Assembly: GCF_026127265.1 (NCBI RefSeq) | Contig: NZ_WWFG01000001.1 | Span: 2,209,501 to 2,273,500 of the forward strand | DNA: 64,000 nt | Direction of reading: 5' to 3' | Origin: Nostoc sp. KVJ3 | Lineage (GTDB): Bacteria; Cyanobacteriota; Cyanobacteriia; Cyanobacteriales; Nostocaceae | Shown here: positions 43,972 through 52,582 of the stretch, piece by piece | How the letters are laid out: every line of letters begins with the position of its first letter | Numbering within the stretch: the first letter of the stretch is position 1 | The notes under the pieces: model-generated | The model's input: only the letters and a program-made list of their open reading frames with translations | The model's database searches: none | Told to the model about the DNA's origin: nothing | Position numbers and translations under genes: made by a program

Positions 43972-45282
43972 ATGACATCCCCTGAGCCTCAAACTGATTT
44001 TGGAGAAAAAACTCCAGAAACCTCATTTGAGCCACCTTCTGGAAAACGGCGGTGGCTTTGGTTATTTTTAGCTGCACTACTATTGTTAGGGGGCGGAACA
44101 GCTATAATTTGGCGTTTGCTCACTCCGCAAAATTCAGCACTTTCAACTGCTAACACTCAACCTCAAGGGGTAAGAGTCAAGATATCCACAGTCCAAAGCG
44201 GCATTATTGAGGAAAGTTCGGATTTTATTGCTAGCCTAAAGTCCCAGCATTCAATCATTCTTCAGCCAAGGATTCAGGGTCAAGTTACCCAGATATTTGT
44301 CAAATCGGGAGATCCAGTTGCCGAAGGAGCGGCAATTATCCAAGTAGATCGTACAGCACAAGCAGCGATCGCTCTTAACAATGCTCCGCCTCAAGCATTT
44401 TTACTGCAACTGGAAAATGCCCGCGCTACACTCAAATCTCTGGAAGCCCAACGAGCATCATACGTTGCTAATGTGCAATTGTATCAGCAGACCTACGAAA
44501 AGTATTCCGTTTTAGCTGACCAAGGAGCCGTGTCTCGACAAAGTCGCAATCAATTTGCTGACAGACTCGCTAATGCTAAGACTAATCTTGATGCCATTGA
44601 TTCCAGGATTCAAGCACAACGAGCCAACATATTGCAAGCTGAAAAAAGTTTGCAGCAAGCTAATATAAATACTCAACCACAACAGATTCAGTCCGACAAA
44701 ATTACCGCTCCCTTTAGTGGCACAGTTGGTAACATCGCTGTGAAAGTTGGTGATTTAGTTAATACTTCCACCCAACTAGTTAATTTCACGCAAAATCGAC
44801 CTTTAGAAGTCAATATCTCAGTACCACTACAGCAAGGGCCACAATTGCGGAAGGGGATGCCGGTGGAGGTTATGAATACACAAGGTCAAAAACTTGGTAG
44901 AAGTAGGGTATTTTTCATTGCACCTAATGCCAGTAATGACACACAAGGGGTACTAATCAAAGCCCTTTTTGACAACTCTAACGGTGAGTTACATGCAGAT
45001 CAATTAGTCAGAGCTAGAGTGTTTTGGAATCAGCGCCCCGGAATTTTAATTCCCACAACAGCAATGACTCGTATAGGTGGAGACACTTTTGTTTATGTAG
45101 TTGAAACAGAAAAATCTCCCCAAGGTATATCCCAAGAAGTAGCTCGACAAAGGCGAGTGAAGTTAGGCGAGATCAAAGATAATAATTACCAAGTTATTGA
45201 AGGATTACAGCCTGAAGATAAAGTTATTATCTCTGGGTTGCTCAATCTTAGGGATGGTGTTGCGATCGTTCCAGAATCTTAG
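43972..45282 (+). CDS. RND-type efflux periplasmic adaptor (membrane fusion protein), orphan
   Basis: A 436-residue HlyD/AcrA-family adaptor. A membrane helix (about 28-48, WLWLFLAALLLLGGGTAIIW) anchors it. A lipoyl-like half motif (SIILQPRIQGQVTQIFVKSG, DPVAEGA) is followed by a coiled-coil hairpin (FLLQLENARATLKSLEAQRA ... ANILQAEKSLQ), then the second lipoyl half (APFSGTVGNIAVKVGDLV), beta-barrel and membrane-proximal domains (GDTFVYVVE, QVIEGLQPEDKVI). It would bridge an inner-membrane pump to an outer-membrane channel. Neither a pump nor a channel gene is next to it, so the partner is elsewhere. Confidence 0.9.
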   Translation: MTSPEPQTDFGEKTPETSFEPPSGKRRWLWLFLAALLLLGGGTAIIWRLLTPQNSALSTANTQPQGVRVKISTVQSGIIEESSDFIASLKSQHSIILQPRIQGQVTQIFVKSGDPVAEGAAIIQVDRTAQAAIALNNAPPQAFLLQLENARATLKSLEAQRASYVANVQLYQQTYEKYSVLADQGAVSRQSRNQFADRLANAKTNLDAIDSRIQAQRANILQAEKSLQQANINTQPQQIQSDKITAPFSGTVGNIAVKVGDLVNTSTQLVNFTQNRPLEVNISVPLQQGPQLRKGMPVEVMNTQGQKLGRSRVFFIAPNASNDTQGVLIKALFDNSNGELHADQLVRARVFWNQRPGILIPTTAMTRIGGDTFVYVVETEKSPQGISQEVARQRRVKLGEIKDNNYQVIEGLQPEDKVIISGLLNLRDGVAIVPES

Positions 45283-45299
45283 TACAGCATTTGATTGGG

Positions 45300-45357
45300 T
45301 ATGGGGCATGGGGCATTATCCCTCATCTGCCTCATCTCCCCACTCCCTTCCCTAGCG
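45300..45357. repeat. Low-complexity TCATCTCCCC intergenic repeat
   Basis: GGGGCATGGGGCATT followed by CCTCATCTGCCTCATCTCCC and CACTCCC. The same kind of text occurs at 53978-54048 and around 25250-25280; a spreading intergenic sequence class, non-coding. Confidence 0.7.
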
Positions 45358-45388
45358 AAGCATCTCTAGCTCCGCTTCTGAATCTTAT

Positions 45389-46135
45389 TCAATCTGCGTT
45401 TACAAATTCCAAATAGCCATTACTAAGTTCCTTCACCGCCAAATCATAAAATTGCTTCCCGTGTTCTGGTGTTGCTAAAGCCGGATTTGATCCCATACGT
45501 CCATCTGGATAACGCACTCGAAAGTCAGCGGCGCTATAAATCTTATGTCCACTTGCAACTTCTGGTGATAGGGGTGCTTGCTTAATCGCTTCTGGATAAA
45601 CGTACTGGGTGAGGGCTACTTCGCTTGGTGTTGCATGAGAACCTTCTTGATCCCCATATAACTCTTTAGCTAGCCTATATACAGAACCGCACATAAACCA
45701 GTTTGCCACAAGACATTGCACCTGTTGAGCATTGGCAATCTGCAAATCTTCTAAATGAGCGTAAGTTTCGGAGAAAGCCGCTTTCAGGGTGGCGATATTA
45801 CCACCGTGTCCGTTGATAAAGTAAAACTTGGTAAAACCAGCTTTGGCTAAACAAGTTACATAATCTCGTATTACTTGAATTAAAGTGCTGGGACGCAGAC
45901 TGATTGTGCCAGGAAAGGCAGTATGATGCAGCGCCATGCCTACATTGATTGTAGGGCCAACGATCGCACCAGTTACATCACCCACACCAGCTGCGATCGC
46001 TTCTGCACAAATAGCATCAGTGCCAATTAACCCTGTTGGCCCGTGTTGTTCTGTGGAACCAATAGGGAAAATAATTCCCCTTGACTGCTGTAAATAAGCT
46101 TCGACTTCTTGCCAAGTACTTAAATGCAGTAACAT
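45389..46135 (-). CDS. Creatininase-family metal-dependent amidohydrolase
   Basis: A 248-residue protein of the creatininase/ArfB fold. Metal-ligand motifs visible: Glu and His in GSTEQHGPTGLIGTD, His in MALHHTAFPGT, and the glycine-rich INGHGGNIATLKAA; Glu in DQEGSHATPSE is the usual fourth ligand region. Family members open cyclic amides or remove formyl groups (creatininase, FAPy deformylase, MftE). The exact substrate is unknown. The length fits. ATG at 46135. It stands alone on the minus strand, convergent with the adaptor gene. Confidence 0.9.
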   Translation of the reverse strand: MLLHLSTWQEVEAYLQQSRGIIFPIGSTEQHGPTGLIGTDAICAEAIAAGVGDVTGAIVGPTINVGMALHHTAFPGTISLRPSTLIQVIRDYVTCLAKAGFTKFYFINGHGGNIATLKAAFSETYAHLEDLQIANAQQVQCLVANWFMCGSVYRLAKELYGDQEGSHATPSEVALTQYVYPEAIKQAPLSPEVASGHKIYSAADFRVRYPDGRMGSNPALATPEHGKQFYDLAVKELSNGYLEFVNAD

Positions 46136-46293
46136 TTTTGATGGATTTCCTCAATAAAATTGCGGTGGTAATAAAGCTTTTTTTGTTACACAGTATCTTC
46201 TGTAACTAAACTCCCACTAAGATGATTATGAACTCTTTAGATTTTCGGTGCTAGCGATCGCTACAATTTTGATTTATGACAATTGCAAGCCAC

Positions 46294-46326
46294 AAATCCC
46301 CAACAACTTTTACGAAGTCGGGGATC
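46294..46326. repeat. Second copy of the ATCCCC/GGGGAT hairpin repeat
   Basis: ATCCCCAACAACTTTTACGA then AGTCGGGGAT; identical to 36821-36850 except A for G in one arm, so the stem is slightly weakened here. Confidence 0.75.
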
Positions 46327-46416
46327 TTGTTTTTCACGAATAATTTAGCATTCAATTATGAAATGTTGCTTTTGTAGATCGTCAAGAAAAGGAAGGGGAT
46401 CAATCTTAACTCTTGA

Positions 46417-46689
46417 CTAATCAAAGTAATAATGTTTTTTCACGTCCTTTGTAATTTCCCAAATGCAGGACATGTCAGCAGGAAAAATCACCAAATCGCC
46501 TTTACCCATTTGCACTGGCTGTCCACCATCAGGAGTAACAATTACATTGCCTTCCAAAAAGTAACAAGTTTCTTGAGAATCATAAGTCCAAGGGAATTTT
46601 GAGACTTCCTTTTGCCAAATTTCCCATTTATAGACACCCAATTGATTGAGGCGTTCTTGTCTGGGCTGATGCTCAATTTTAATTTCCAT
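46417..46689 (-). CDS. Small cupin protein (DUF861 / cupin_3 type)
   Basis: A 90-residue single-domain cupin. Strand pattern: YKWEIWQKEVSKFPWTY, then TCYFLEGNVIVTPDGGQP (cupin motif 1 region with a Cys rather than His), and GKGDLVIFPADMSCIWEITK, VKKHYYF (motif 2). Cupin_3 proteins of this size are usually metal-poor and of unknown use; some are related to EutQ or to ureidoglycolate enzymes. A Cys-only metal site cannot be excluded. ATG at 46689. The Mo-nitrogenase C-terminal-like gene lies 22 bp upstream on the same strand, suggesting co-transcription. Confidence 0.85.
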   Translation of the reverse strand: MEIKIEHQPRQERLNQLGVYKWEIWQKEVSKFPWTYDSQETCYFLEGNVIVTPDGGQPVQMGKGDLVIFPADMSCIWEITKDVKKHYYFD

Positions 46690-46711
46690 ATCGCGTTCTT
46701 TCTAGTTAAAT

Positions 46712-47065
46712 TCAGCAGTAGGATTGAATATCCTCTCCACACTGATCTACTAAATAACACAAAGCGCGAAAACGCAAGTAAACAAGTTCGTTATAAAGCG
46801 GATTTAGCTTGCACATTGGCGGAATATGGACTATTGTGCGACCAAAAAGCTTGATATCACGCTCAAATGGGCACTGGGCAGGAATCAGTTTCGCAATAAA
46901 TTTGGCTAATTTCCGATTCTGAATTTCAATTTTGTCCAGCCTTTGACGCAATGGTTGCAGTAAATCTAATTTAGATAATTGGTTTTTACCATCTGCTTGA
47001 TTATTTTCTGCCAAAGGTTGAATAAAAGCAGGTAGAAAAATTCGCCGAGTACTTGTTTTAAGCAT
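46712..47065 (-). CDS. Mo-dependent nitrogenase C-terminal domain-like protein (copy 1)
   Basis: About 117 residues from the ATG at 47065 (a TTG 12 bp upstream is in frame). The C-terminal ~80 residues, LAKFIAKLIPAQCPFERDI and HIPPMCKLNPLYNELVYLRF then CGEDIQSYC, match the cyanobacterial family named after its likeness to the nitrogenase C-terminus. Conserved Cys occur in QCPF, MCKLN, ALCYL, QCGED and the final YC. It is not a nitrogenase subunit; Cys-rich sequence suggests metal or redox function, unproven. The first ~40 residues are a basic, variable extension absent from copy 2 (53059-53346). It lies 22 bp upstream of the cupin gene. Confidence 0.85.
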   Translation of the reverse strand: MLKTSTRRIFLPAFIQPLAENNQADGKNQLSKLDLLQPLRQRLDKIEIQNRKLAKFIAKLIPAQCPFERDIKLFGRTIVHIPPMCKLNPLYNELVYLRFRALCYLVDQCGEDIQSYC

Positions 47066-47637
47066 AGTTTTAGGCAAGGGTTTCCTTGTGTAGATGAACT
47101 ATTTGCCGATTGGGAATATTACCATCTAATATGTCTGATCAATTTGCATTATGCTTGGAAATCAAGAATTAGAGTAAGCACAATCCAAATATTTTGCATA
47201 CATCCTTTGGATGGAAATTGTTTAACTAATTGTTATTTAAACCCACCAAATCAGGAAGAACTGTCCCGTTAAATACAAAATAACAAAGAAAATATAAAAA
47301 TGGCATTTCTTTAACTTATGATTACTTATCTCGGATATAGCAATTTGATATATTAAATATAAATTCTTGGTTATGAAACTGCCTAGTATCTAGAGATGGA
47401 CTTTGGAGGAGTAAAATACAGTTGAACCCTGAATCCATATAGACTTCGCTAGGATTAGCCTCTAATATCTAGCGATTTTAGACTATTAAATAGCTAGTAA
47501 TCCGTCCGATATGTTACAGTAGCTAACCTAGATATTATCTAAATAAGTAGCAAGAAATCCTTTGATAAATCCAAGTTACTATACTAAGCATTTCTGGCAT
47601 TTACCAAAATATTTGTAATCAATGCATCGGGTGTAAT

Positions 47638-47798
47638 ACCAGTTTATGAAAACCCTGATACATATAGGTTTCTCGTCAGAGTGTGGCATTATCTATTGGT
47701 GTCAACTTACAGCTATTTTCAGGTAAATAGACCACACCGTAGGGGCAATTCATGAATTGCCCTTACGACAGATGTGGTTCAAATACATGAAAACTGGT
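47638..47798. repeat. 161-bp composite repeat with ACCAGTTT ends
   Basis: ACCAGTTT (47638-47645) is inverted at 47791-47798. The left part is an inverse copy of 15107-15145 (GAGAAACCTATNTGTATCAG), and the right part (47707-47783) is an inverse copy of 18709-18783. A central GGGCAATTCATGAATTGCCC palindrome lies at about 47742-47762. Confidence 0.75.
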
Positions 47799-47829
47799 GG
47801 AAAAGCAACGCTAAACCAAGGTTTTAGGG

Positions 47830-47941
47830 CAATACAGTTCAGTGAAGCATCTCTTTCTTCTCTCTGCATTCTCTGCGCCTCGGCGGTTCGTTAAAAAATT
47901 GATTTTGGAACCAGAGTTTTAGCTCTAACTGAACCGTATTG
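47830..47941. mobile_element. 112-bp element with CAATACNGTTCAGT ends
   Basis: CAATACAGTTCAGTGAAGC on the left faces CAATACGGTTCAGTTAGAGC (read from the inverse of 47922-47941) on the right, an imperfect inverted repeat of about 20 bp. Inside is the GGCGGTTCGTTAAAAAA unit also found in the macroglobulin gene. The outer ends resemble those of the 41625 MITE (CAATACTGTTCGGTTAAGG). Confidence 0.7.
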
Positions 47942-48051
47942 AGTTTTAGGGATGAAGGGTTTAAGACTAAATTGACCAACAGGCTGATGACCTTTGCTGA
48001 AGCTGCTAATATATATCAGGGATTTTCTGAAATGGTATAATCATCAAAATC

Positions 48052-49512
48052 TTATTTCTTAAAATATCTCAAGTTGTAACGATCTTGATATTTGTTGATA
48101 TACTCTACATTTTGCTGCTCTAACTTTGACAGCAATTTAGGCGGAAATGCTTTTGCTGGATATATAGGCCTATACCAAGGTTGCTTATCAAAGTAATCTT
48201 GTAATCCACCAGTATCAAAACGACGACCGTGGCGGGCAAAAATAGAATTTCGCATAATATCTAGTTGGAAACCGTCTTTACCAGCCAAATCTGCATCAGT
48301 TACAGATATTTGGGAAAGCCAGGAATAATTGTTGACTGCCGTGGTATCAACTGGCGGTATTGATGTAGGGGGGGAAGGTGGAGATTGAGTAGGAACTGAT
48401 GGAGTAGTTGGGATAAATTCGGGAGTTGTAATCGCGGGGCTGGTGATAGTTGATGGTGTTTCTGAAGGTAATACCGTTTTGTCTGCTGTAGATTGAGTAG
48501 GTTTTGTTAACACTTGGCTAATAATCACAGATGCGCCAACTAGCCCACCTGCGATTAAACTACCGATGAGAATATTATTCTGATTATTTTGAGGGGTAGG
48601 CTGTGGTTTGATAGGTAACGTCTGAGGTGGTGGTGCAGAGACAACAGTCGGTTGAGTCAAGAGGGGTTGCGTCGGTGGAATTGGATTTGCTATGCTCTGC
48701 AAAGTATCCAGCATTGCTCTAGCTGTAGGATAGCGATCGCGCGGATGATAAGCGATCGCTTTATCAATTACTCCTGCCATAATTGGGCTAACATGACTCG
48801 CATACTGTCGCCAGACAATTTCACCTGTTTGGGAATTTGTTTCTAGTTGCTGTGCTTGCTTACCAGTCAGCAAATAAATTACCGTCATTCCTAAACTATA
48901 TAAATCACTAGAAAAAACTGGTCTACCTGCGGCTTGTTCGCTAGGCATATAGCCAGGTGTCCCAATGACAATAGAACTGGTAGGATTACCTTGAGAATTA
49001 ACCACTGTTCCCATTGATTCCCGCACAGCACCAAAATCAATTAGCACTGGTTTGCGATCGCGATCGCGCACAATGATATTATCCGGTTTAATATCGCGGT
49101 GAACGATATGCTTAGAGTGAACGTAATCCAGGATTGGTAATAAATTTATGAATAATTCCTGGACAGCGCTTTCGCTAAATAACCCCTGTTTTTGAACTTT
49201 TCCAGTTAGGGTATCGCCTTCAACCCACTCCTGAACTAAGTAAAATTGTCCGCCAGAGGAGAAATAGGCATACAATGCTGGAATTTGGTCAGATGCGCCG
49301 CCGAGTTCTTCTAAAATAGCTGCTTCCCGTTGAAACCTCTCCTGTACCAGTTGGTAAATTTGGGGATTGTTGTGAATCGGTCTTAGCTGTTTAACCACAC
49401 AACGGCGCTTTGAGGGCATATAAGTATCCTCCGCTAGATAGGTTTCACCAAACCCACCAGCGCCCAGTGTGCGAATAACTTGATAGCGATCGTTTAGCAG
49501 CTGTATTGTCAT
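48052..49512 (-). CDS. Ser/Thr protein kinase with YARHG domain
   Basis: A 486-residue Hanks-type kinase. The N-lobe has GAGGFGETYLAED and CVVKQLR; the catalytic loop is HRDIKPDNI (a normal RD kinase) and the DFG segment LIDFGAVRE, followed by GTPGYMPSEQAAG. A Pro/Gln-rich linker, one membrane helix (about 313-333, NILIGSLIAGGLVGASVII), a Thr/Pro-rich stretch and a C-terminal YARHG domain (SIFARHGRRFDTGGLQDYF, QPWYRP) follow. YARHG domains are extracellular and thought to bind peptidoglycan or a wall-related ligand, so the kinase may report wall state. ATG at 49512, separated by 49 bp from the upstream GIY-YIG gene. Confidence 0.93.
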   Translation of the reverse strand: MTIQLLNDRYQVIRTLGAGGFGETYLAEDTYMPSKRRCVVKQLRPIHNNPQIYQLVQERFQREAAILEELGGASDQIPALYAYFSSGGQFYLVQEWVEGDTLTGKVQKQGLFSESAVQELFINLLPILDYVHSKHIVHRDIKPDNIIVRDRDRKPVLIDFGAVRESMGTVVNSQGNPTSSIVIGTPGYMPSEQAAGRPVFSSDLYSLGMTVIYLLTGKQAQQLETNSQTGEIVWRQYASHVSPIMAGVIDKAIAYHPRDRYPTARAMLDTLQSIANPIPPTQPLLTQPTVVSAPPPQTLPIKPQPTPQNNQNNILIGSLIAGGLVGASVIISQVLTKPTQSTADKTVLPSETPSTITSPAITTPEFIPTTPSVPTQSPPSPPTSIPPVDTTAVNNYSWLSQISVTDADLAGKDGFQLDIMRNSIFARHGRRFDTGGLQDYFDKQPWYRPIYPAKAFPPKLLSKLEQQNVEYINKYQDRYNLRYFKK

Positions 49513-49561
49513 GGGATATTATCAGCGATATTCATGTCTATTAGTTTTCCCAAAACAACCT

Positions 49562-50110
49562 TCATTTCAAATCTAGTAAACCTTCTTCTTTCAATTTAGG
49601 ATTGAAGCGAATTTGCATTTGCAAACCACGCACTTCTAGTAATTGCGTTGAAATTTCTGCTTCTACTCTCCGCGCCACATTTTTAATAATTTTCGTTTGT
49701 GCTAATTCGTCATTAGCTGGATTTTGATATTTTTCCAGTTCTTCAGGTGTCATTACCACTTTGACATCAATGGGATGAGTCCATTTTTCCTTATTATCCC
49801 CGTTTCCCCAAGGCATACTGCCATTTTCCGCAATCCAAGCATTTTCAGTATTTTCTAAAATTGTGCGACTAGGGCGTTCAATAGTTTGAACTTTCACCCA
49901 ATAGCAGTGTTGTGGCTGACGGACTAAATGCTGCTTGAGACTGAGGTAAACATCACGGGAGTATCCGACAAATTGCAGTCCTTGTTCTTGGTCAAAAATA
50001 GCATATACCCCAATTTTACCTTGAAATTGTTCGGGTAATTGACCACTATCATTAATGTAAGGAATGTATTCTAGGGTTGCCAAAGAAGAAAGATTGGTTT
50101 CAAGAGCCAT
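49562..50110 (-). CDS. GIY-YIG nuclease-fold protein
   Basis: A 182-residue protein with a central GIY-YIG domain: IGVYAIFDQEQGLQFVGYSRD, then LKQHLVRQP and TENAWIAENG. The second Y-x-G is present as VGYSR, and the Arg of the motif is kept. Proteins of this family cut DNA or, in this cyanobacterial/plastid branch, may have other roles. A flexible C-terminal third (KNVARRVEAEISTQLLEVRG) is helical. ATG at 50110. It is on the same strand and just upstream of the YARHG kinase. Confidence 0.85.
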   Translation of the reverse strand: MALETNLSSLATLEYIPYINDSGQLPEQFQGKIGVYAIFDQEQGLQFVGYSRDVYLSLKQHLVRQPQHCYWVKVQTIERPSRTILENTENAWIAENGSMPWGNGDNKEKWTHPIDVKVVMTPEELEKYQNPANDELAQTKIIKNVARRVEAEISTQLLEVRGLQMQIRFNPKLKEEGLLDLK

Positions 50111-50171
50111 AAATCAAAATATTAAACTTACTACCAGAATTGAGAATTGCTAATTAAGGAAAAATTCTCTT

Positions 50172-50501
50172 TTAAAGATTACCAAATTTCTGGTAAATTG
50201 CACAAAGGCGACTAGGTTTAAAAATCTTAGCACTAAACATAAAATTTGGTGGGACGTTGATAATGGCATATTCCTCCGATTCATGATACTTTTCAAATTC
50301 TGCGGGCATTCCTTTAGTTGTAGTTAAGCTGTAAGGAACTGGTTGAAAAAGTAATTCTGTAAATTTAACTTGTTCACACTGCAATTGTTGACGAATTTGG
50401 TTCAAGAAAGCATTGCTTGTCAATAAATTAAATAAAGTTTCTTGAGCTTGTGCTTCTAAGGTGAAACTACCGTCAAAGTTCTGAACGATTTTAAGAGGCA
50501 T
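50172..50501 (-). CDS. Hypothetical 109-residue protein
   Basis: A cytosolic protein I do not recognise. It starts MPLKIVQNFDGSFTLEAQAQ and contains a helical stretch (NAFLNQIRQQLQCEQVKFTE) and a hydrophobic end (VPPNFMFSAKIFKPSRLC). No signal peptide or cofactor motif. ATG start at 50501 and codon use like neighbours argue it is real. The GIY-YIG gene follows 61 bp downstream on the same strand; co-transcription is possible. A MITE stands upstream at 50551. Confidence 0.6.
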   Translation of the reverse strand: MPLKIVQNFDGSFTLEAQAQETLFNLLTSNAFLNQIRQQLQCEQVKFTELLFQPVPYSLTTTKGMPAEFEKYHESEEYAIINVPPNFMFSAKIFKPSRLCAIYQKFGNL

Positions 50502-50550
50502 TTTTTGTATGGGTAGTTATATGACAACTAAGTGAAAAATTACCACTTTA

Positions 50551-50756
50551 AGAGGATGTTTTAAAAGTGGTTGGCTGTAATTTTAGGCACTTGTTGACCC
50601 CCCCTAACCCCCTTTTTTAAGGGGGAAGAATCAAAGTCCCCCTTTTTAAGGGGAGCCACTGCGTTGGGCGGGTTCCCCGACTTGAAGCACGTGGCGTGGA
50701 TTTAGGGGGATCTAAAACTTTTTGCTACCGACCAGAGGACTTTTAAAACATCCTCT
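50551..50756. mobile_element. 206-bp MITE with perfect 18-bp terminal inverted repeats
   Basis: AGAGGATGTTTTAAAAGT (50551-50568) is exactly inverted at 50739-50756. The interior has C-rich/G-rich palindromic text (CCCCCTAACCCCC, TTAAGGGGG) but no coding capacity. It shares AGAGGATG ends with the element at 31056-31233; a lone end (17 of 18 bases) is at 62495-62512. TA lies beside the left end. It accounts for most of the gap 50502-51026; the rest shows nothing. Confidence 0.9.
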
Positions 50757-51026
50757 AAGATCAGCCTATTGGATTGTGTGACTTCTGTCAGCCACAAAAG
50801 GAAGCCGGCATGATTAAGAATCGTGAAGTTGAGCAGATTTATTCAGAGATTGGTGATTTTTCCTTAACACTGTGCTGACAAAGGCCAGATATTATACTTA
50901 GAACAGAGTAAAAAAATAAGTGGATAATTGTGATATGAACCACAACTATCCACTCAAATTTTACTAAATGCGGGTTACTAGAAAAAACCCAATTAGATTA
51001 TTGGAACTTTGGAAAAGTCAAATCAA

Positions 51027-51227
51027 TTAACGTGACTCAGTTCCCTGGTTGGGGCTACCTGCTACAGAATCCTCTCCTGGTGCTTCTGGGGTAGCGGTGG
51101 GTTTAGCATCACTCTTTTCAGCATCGCCAGTTTTACGGATATTTTCATCGATGGGGGTTTGATAACCACCAGAAGCAGTAGGTGTACTTTCTTGATTATT
51201 AGATTTTTGTTTTTGTTGTTCAGCCAT
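51027..51227 (-). CDS. Small disordered hydrophilic protein
   Basis: A 66-residue protein from ATG 51227; AGGA stands about 9 nt upstream, which favours this start over an in-frame codon further up. Nearly all residues are polar or small (MAEQQKQKSNNQESTPTASG ... APGEDSVAGSPNQGTESR), with no hydrophobic core, so it should be unfolded. Short Gln/Ser/Pro/Glu-rich proteins like this occur in cyanobacteria, sometimes with stress responses, but no function can be assigned. It is isolated, divergent from the GNAT gene. Confidence 0.6.
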   Translation of the reverse strand: MAEQQKQKSNNQESTPTASGGYQTPIDENIRKTGDAEKSDAKPTATPEAPGEDSVAGSPNQGTESR

Positions 51228-51389
51228 GACTACATTCCTAATCATTTATTCTTGGGATTATCTTAAAAAATTAGCGGTGTGAATGTATCTATCCAAAATC
51301 TAGTTATTGCGGATGCGCCCCTCTATCGTAAGTATTGTTCACTACTACTCATGTATGCTGACAACAATCCATCTATCAAGGTGTAATTC

Positions 51390-51881
51390 ATGAACCAAAG
51401 CAATCTATCGTTACCATCTGGATGTATTCTTCGCAAAGCAACCTCTGCGGATAAATGGTCGATTCGATTGCTGATATTCTCAGCGAAACTCGACCCAAGT
51501 CAATTAAAATGGCAACAATTTTGGGTAGTTGAATATGATGCAAATCTCGTAGCTTGCGGACAGCTACGTAATTTTTCAGGGGCACAAGAACTTGGTAGTT
51601 TGGTCGTTACATCAACTTGGAGAGGTCGTGGTTTGGGTACTTTCCTAATACAACATTTGATTAATACAGCAACACAACCGCTTTATCTTGAATGTTTAGG
51701 TGAAGGATTAGCACAGTTTTACAGTCGTTTTGACTTTGTGCCAATATCTTTTGAAGACTTACCAGAATTTCCTAAAACAGGAGGCTTGTCTACGCTCAAG
51801 GGGAAATTTAGATTTTCACAATTAGCTAAAAGATTGCTCAGAGTTCCTGTAGTGTTCATGGAATATCGAGCTAATTCGTAA
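51390..51881 (+). CDS. GNAT-family N-acetyltransferase
   Basis: A 163-residue acetyl-CoA-dependent acetyltransferase. Core strands WVVEYDANLVACGQL and ELGSLVVTSTWRGRGLGTFL (acetyl-CoA pyrophosphate loop R-G-R-G-L-G) followed by the helix LIQHLI and the strand PLYLECLGEG with FYSRFDFVPI define the GNAT fold. The first ~20 residues are a variable lead. The acceptor (amine, protein N-terminus or small molecule) is unknown. ATG at 51390. Divergent from the disordered small gene. Confidence 0.87.
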   Translation: MNQSNLSLPSGCILRKATSADKWSIRLLIFSAKLDPSQLKWQQFWVVEYDANLVACGQLRNFSGAQELGSLVVTSTWRGRGLGTFLIQHLINTATQPLYLECLGEGLAQFYSRFDFVPISFEDLPEFPKTGGLSTLKGKFRFSQLAKRLLRVPVVFMEYRANS

Positions 51882-51964
51882 TTCGTAATTAAGATACCTA
51901 GAACAAGGCTTTATGCAAACAGTTTGCAATCTTTTTCTCTTCTCCATTTTCTATTCTCGTGTTT

Positions 51965-52582
51965 TCAAATTGGAGGTTTAGTAAAAATTGTTAGCAATAC
52001 TGGCCCTAATAAATAGTGGTGATTCAAACACAATAACCCAACAGAGGAGCCAAGAAGTTGACGTTGATTAGGGCTGTAAAGTGTAATTCCACGTGGGGAA
52101 ACTGGCAATAATTGAGGTTTTGAATCTTGTTTGCAGGTAATGTCAACCAAGTAGAAACGTCCACCGGGAGAAAGTACCCGTGCTATTTCACTCACCACTT
52201 GTTTCGGTTCCAAATAGTGTAAGAAGCTGATAGTGCTAAAAACAGCGTCAAATTGACCATCGGCAAAGGGAAGAGACTCAGCTTTGCCCTCAATATAAAT
52301 TAAACGTGGACGGTGACGGTTGCTCTGTCTTGCTACGCGCAACATATTAGCAGATAAATCCAATCCAGTGCCTTGCAGGTCGGGAAACTGAGTAGCAAGG
52401 CGCTCAAGTAAGCGTCCAGTGCCACAGCCGATATCAAGTACGTTTGCTTGTTCTGGCAAATCGACTGACTCCAACAACCGTTTGTGAACGGCTCGATAAA
52501 ACACTGAAGGAAAGAGCCAGTCGTAACTTGATGCCCATAGGTCAAAAAGGAGCTTTTTGTTACTGAAAAAGTTATCAGTCAT
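51965..52582 (-). CDS. Class I SAM-dependent methyltransferase
   Basis: A 205-residue methyltransferase from the ATG at 52582 (MTDNFFSNKKLLFDLWASSY); an in-frame TTG at 52633 would add 17 residues that look unlike the family start. SAM motif I is NVLDIGCGTGRLLERL; motif II region GTGLDLSANML; then the acidic ADGQFDAVFSTISFLHYLEP and LSPGGRFYLVDIT. The type (small molecule or lipid/quinone) is not readable from the sequence. It is convergent with the GNAT gene. Confidence 0.88.
   Translation of the reverse strand: MTDNFFSNKKLLFDLWASSYDWLFPSVFYRAVHKRLLESVDLPEQANVLDIGCGTGRLLERLATQFPDLQGTGLDLSANMLRVARQSNRHRPRLIYIEGKAESLPFADGQFDAVFSTISFLHYLEPKQVVSEIARVLSPGGRFYLVDITCKQDSKPQLLPVSPRGITLYSPNQRQLLGSSVGLLCLNHHYLLGPVLLTIFTKPPI

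Larger units (their letters stand above)
47066..48051. other. Long repeat-filled intergenic region
   Basis: Nearly 1 kb without a supported gene. It holds two consecutive inverted-repeat-bounded elements (47638-47798 and 47830-47941), described separately. From 47080 to 47630 I see only AT-rich spacer. Confidence 0.6.

Noticed and set aside
46712..47065. Nitrogenase subunit
   Set aside because: Only the C-terminal-like domain is present and none of the nif structural genes is nearby; the name is a family label.
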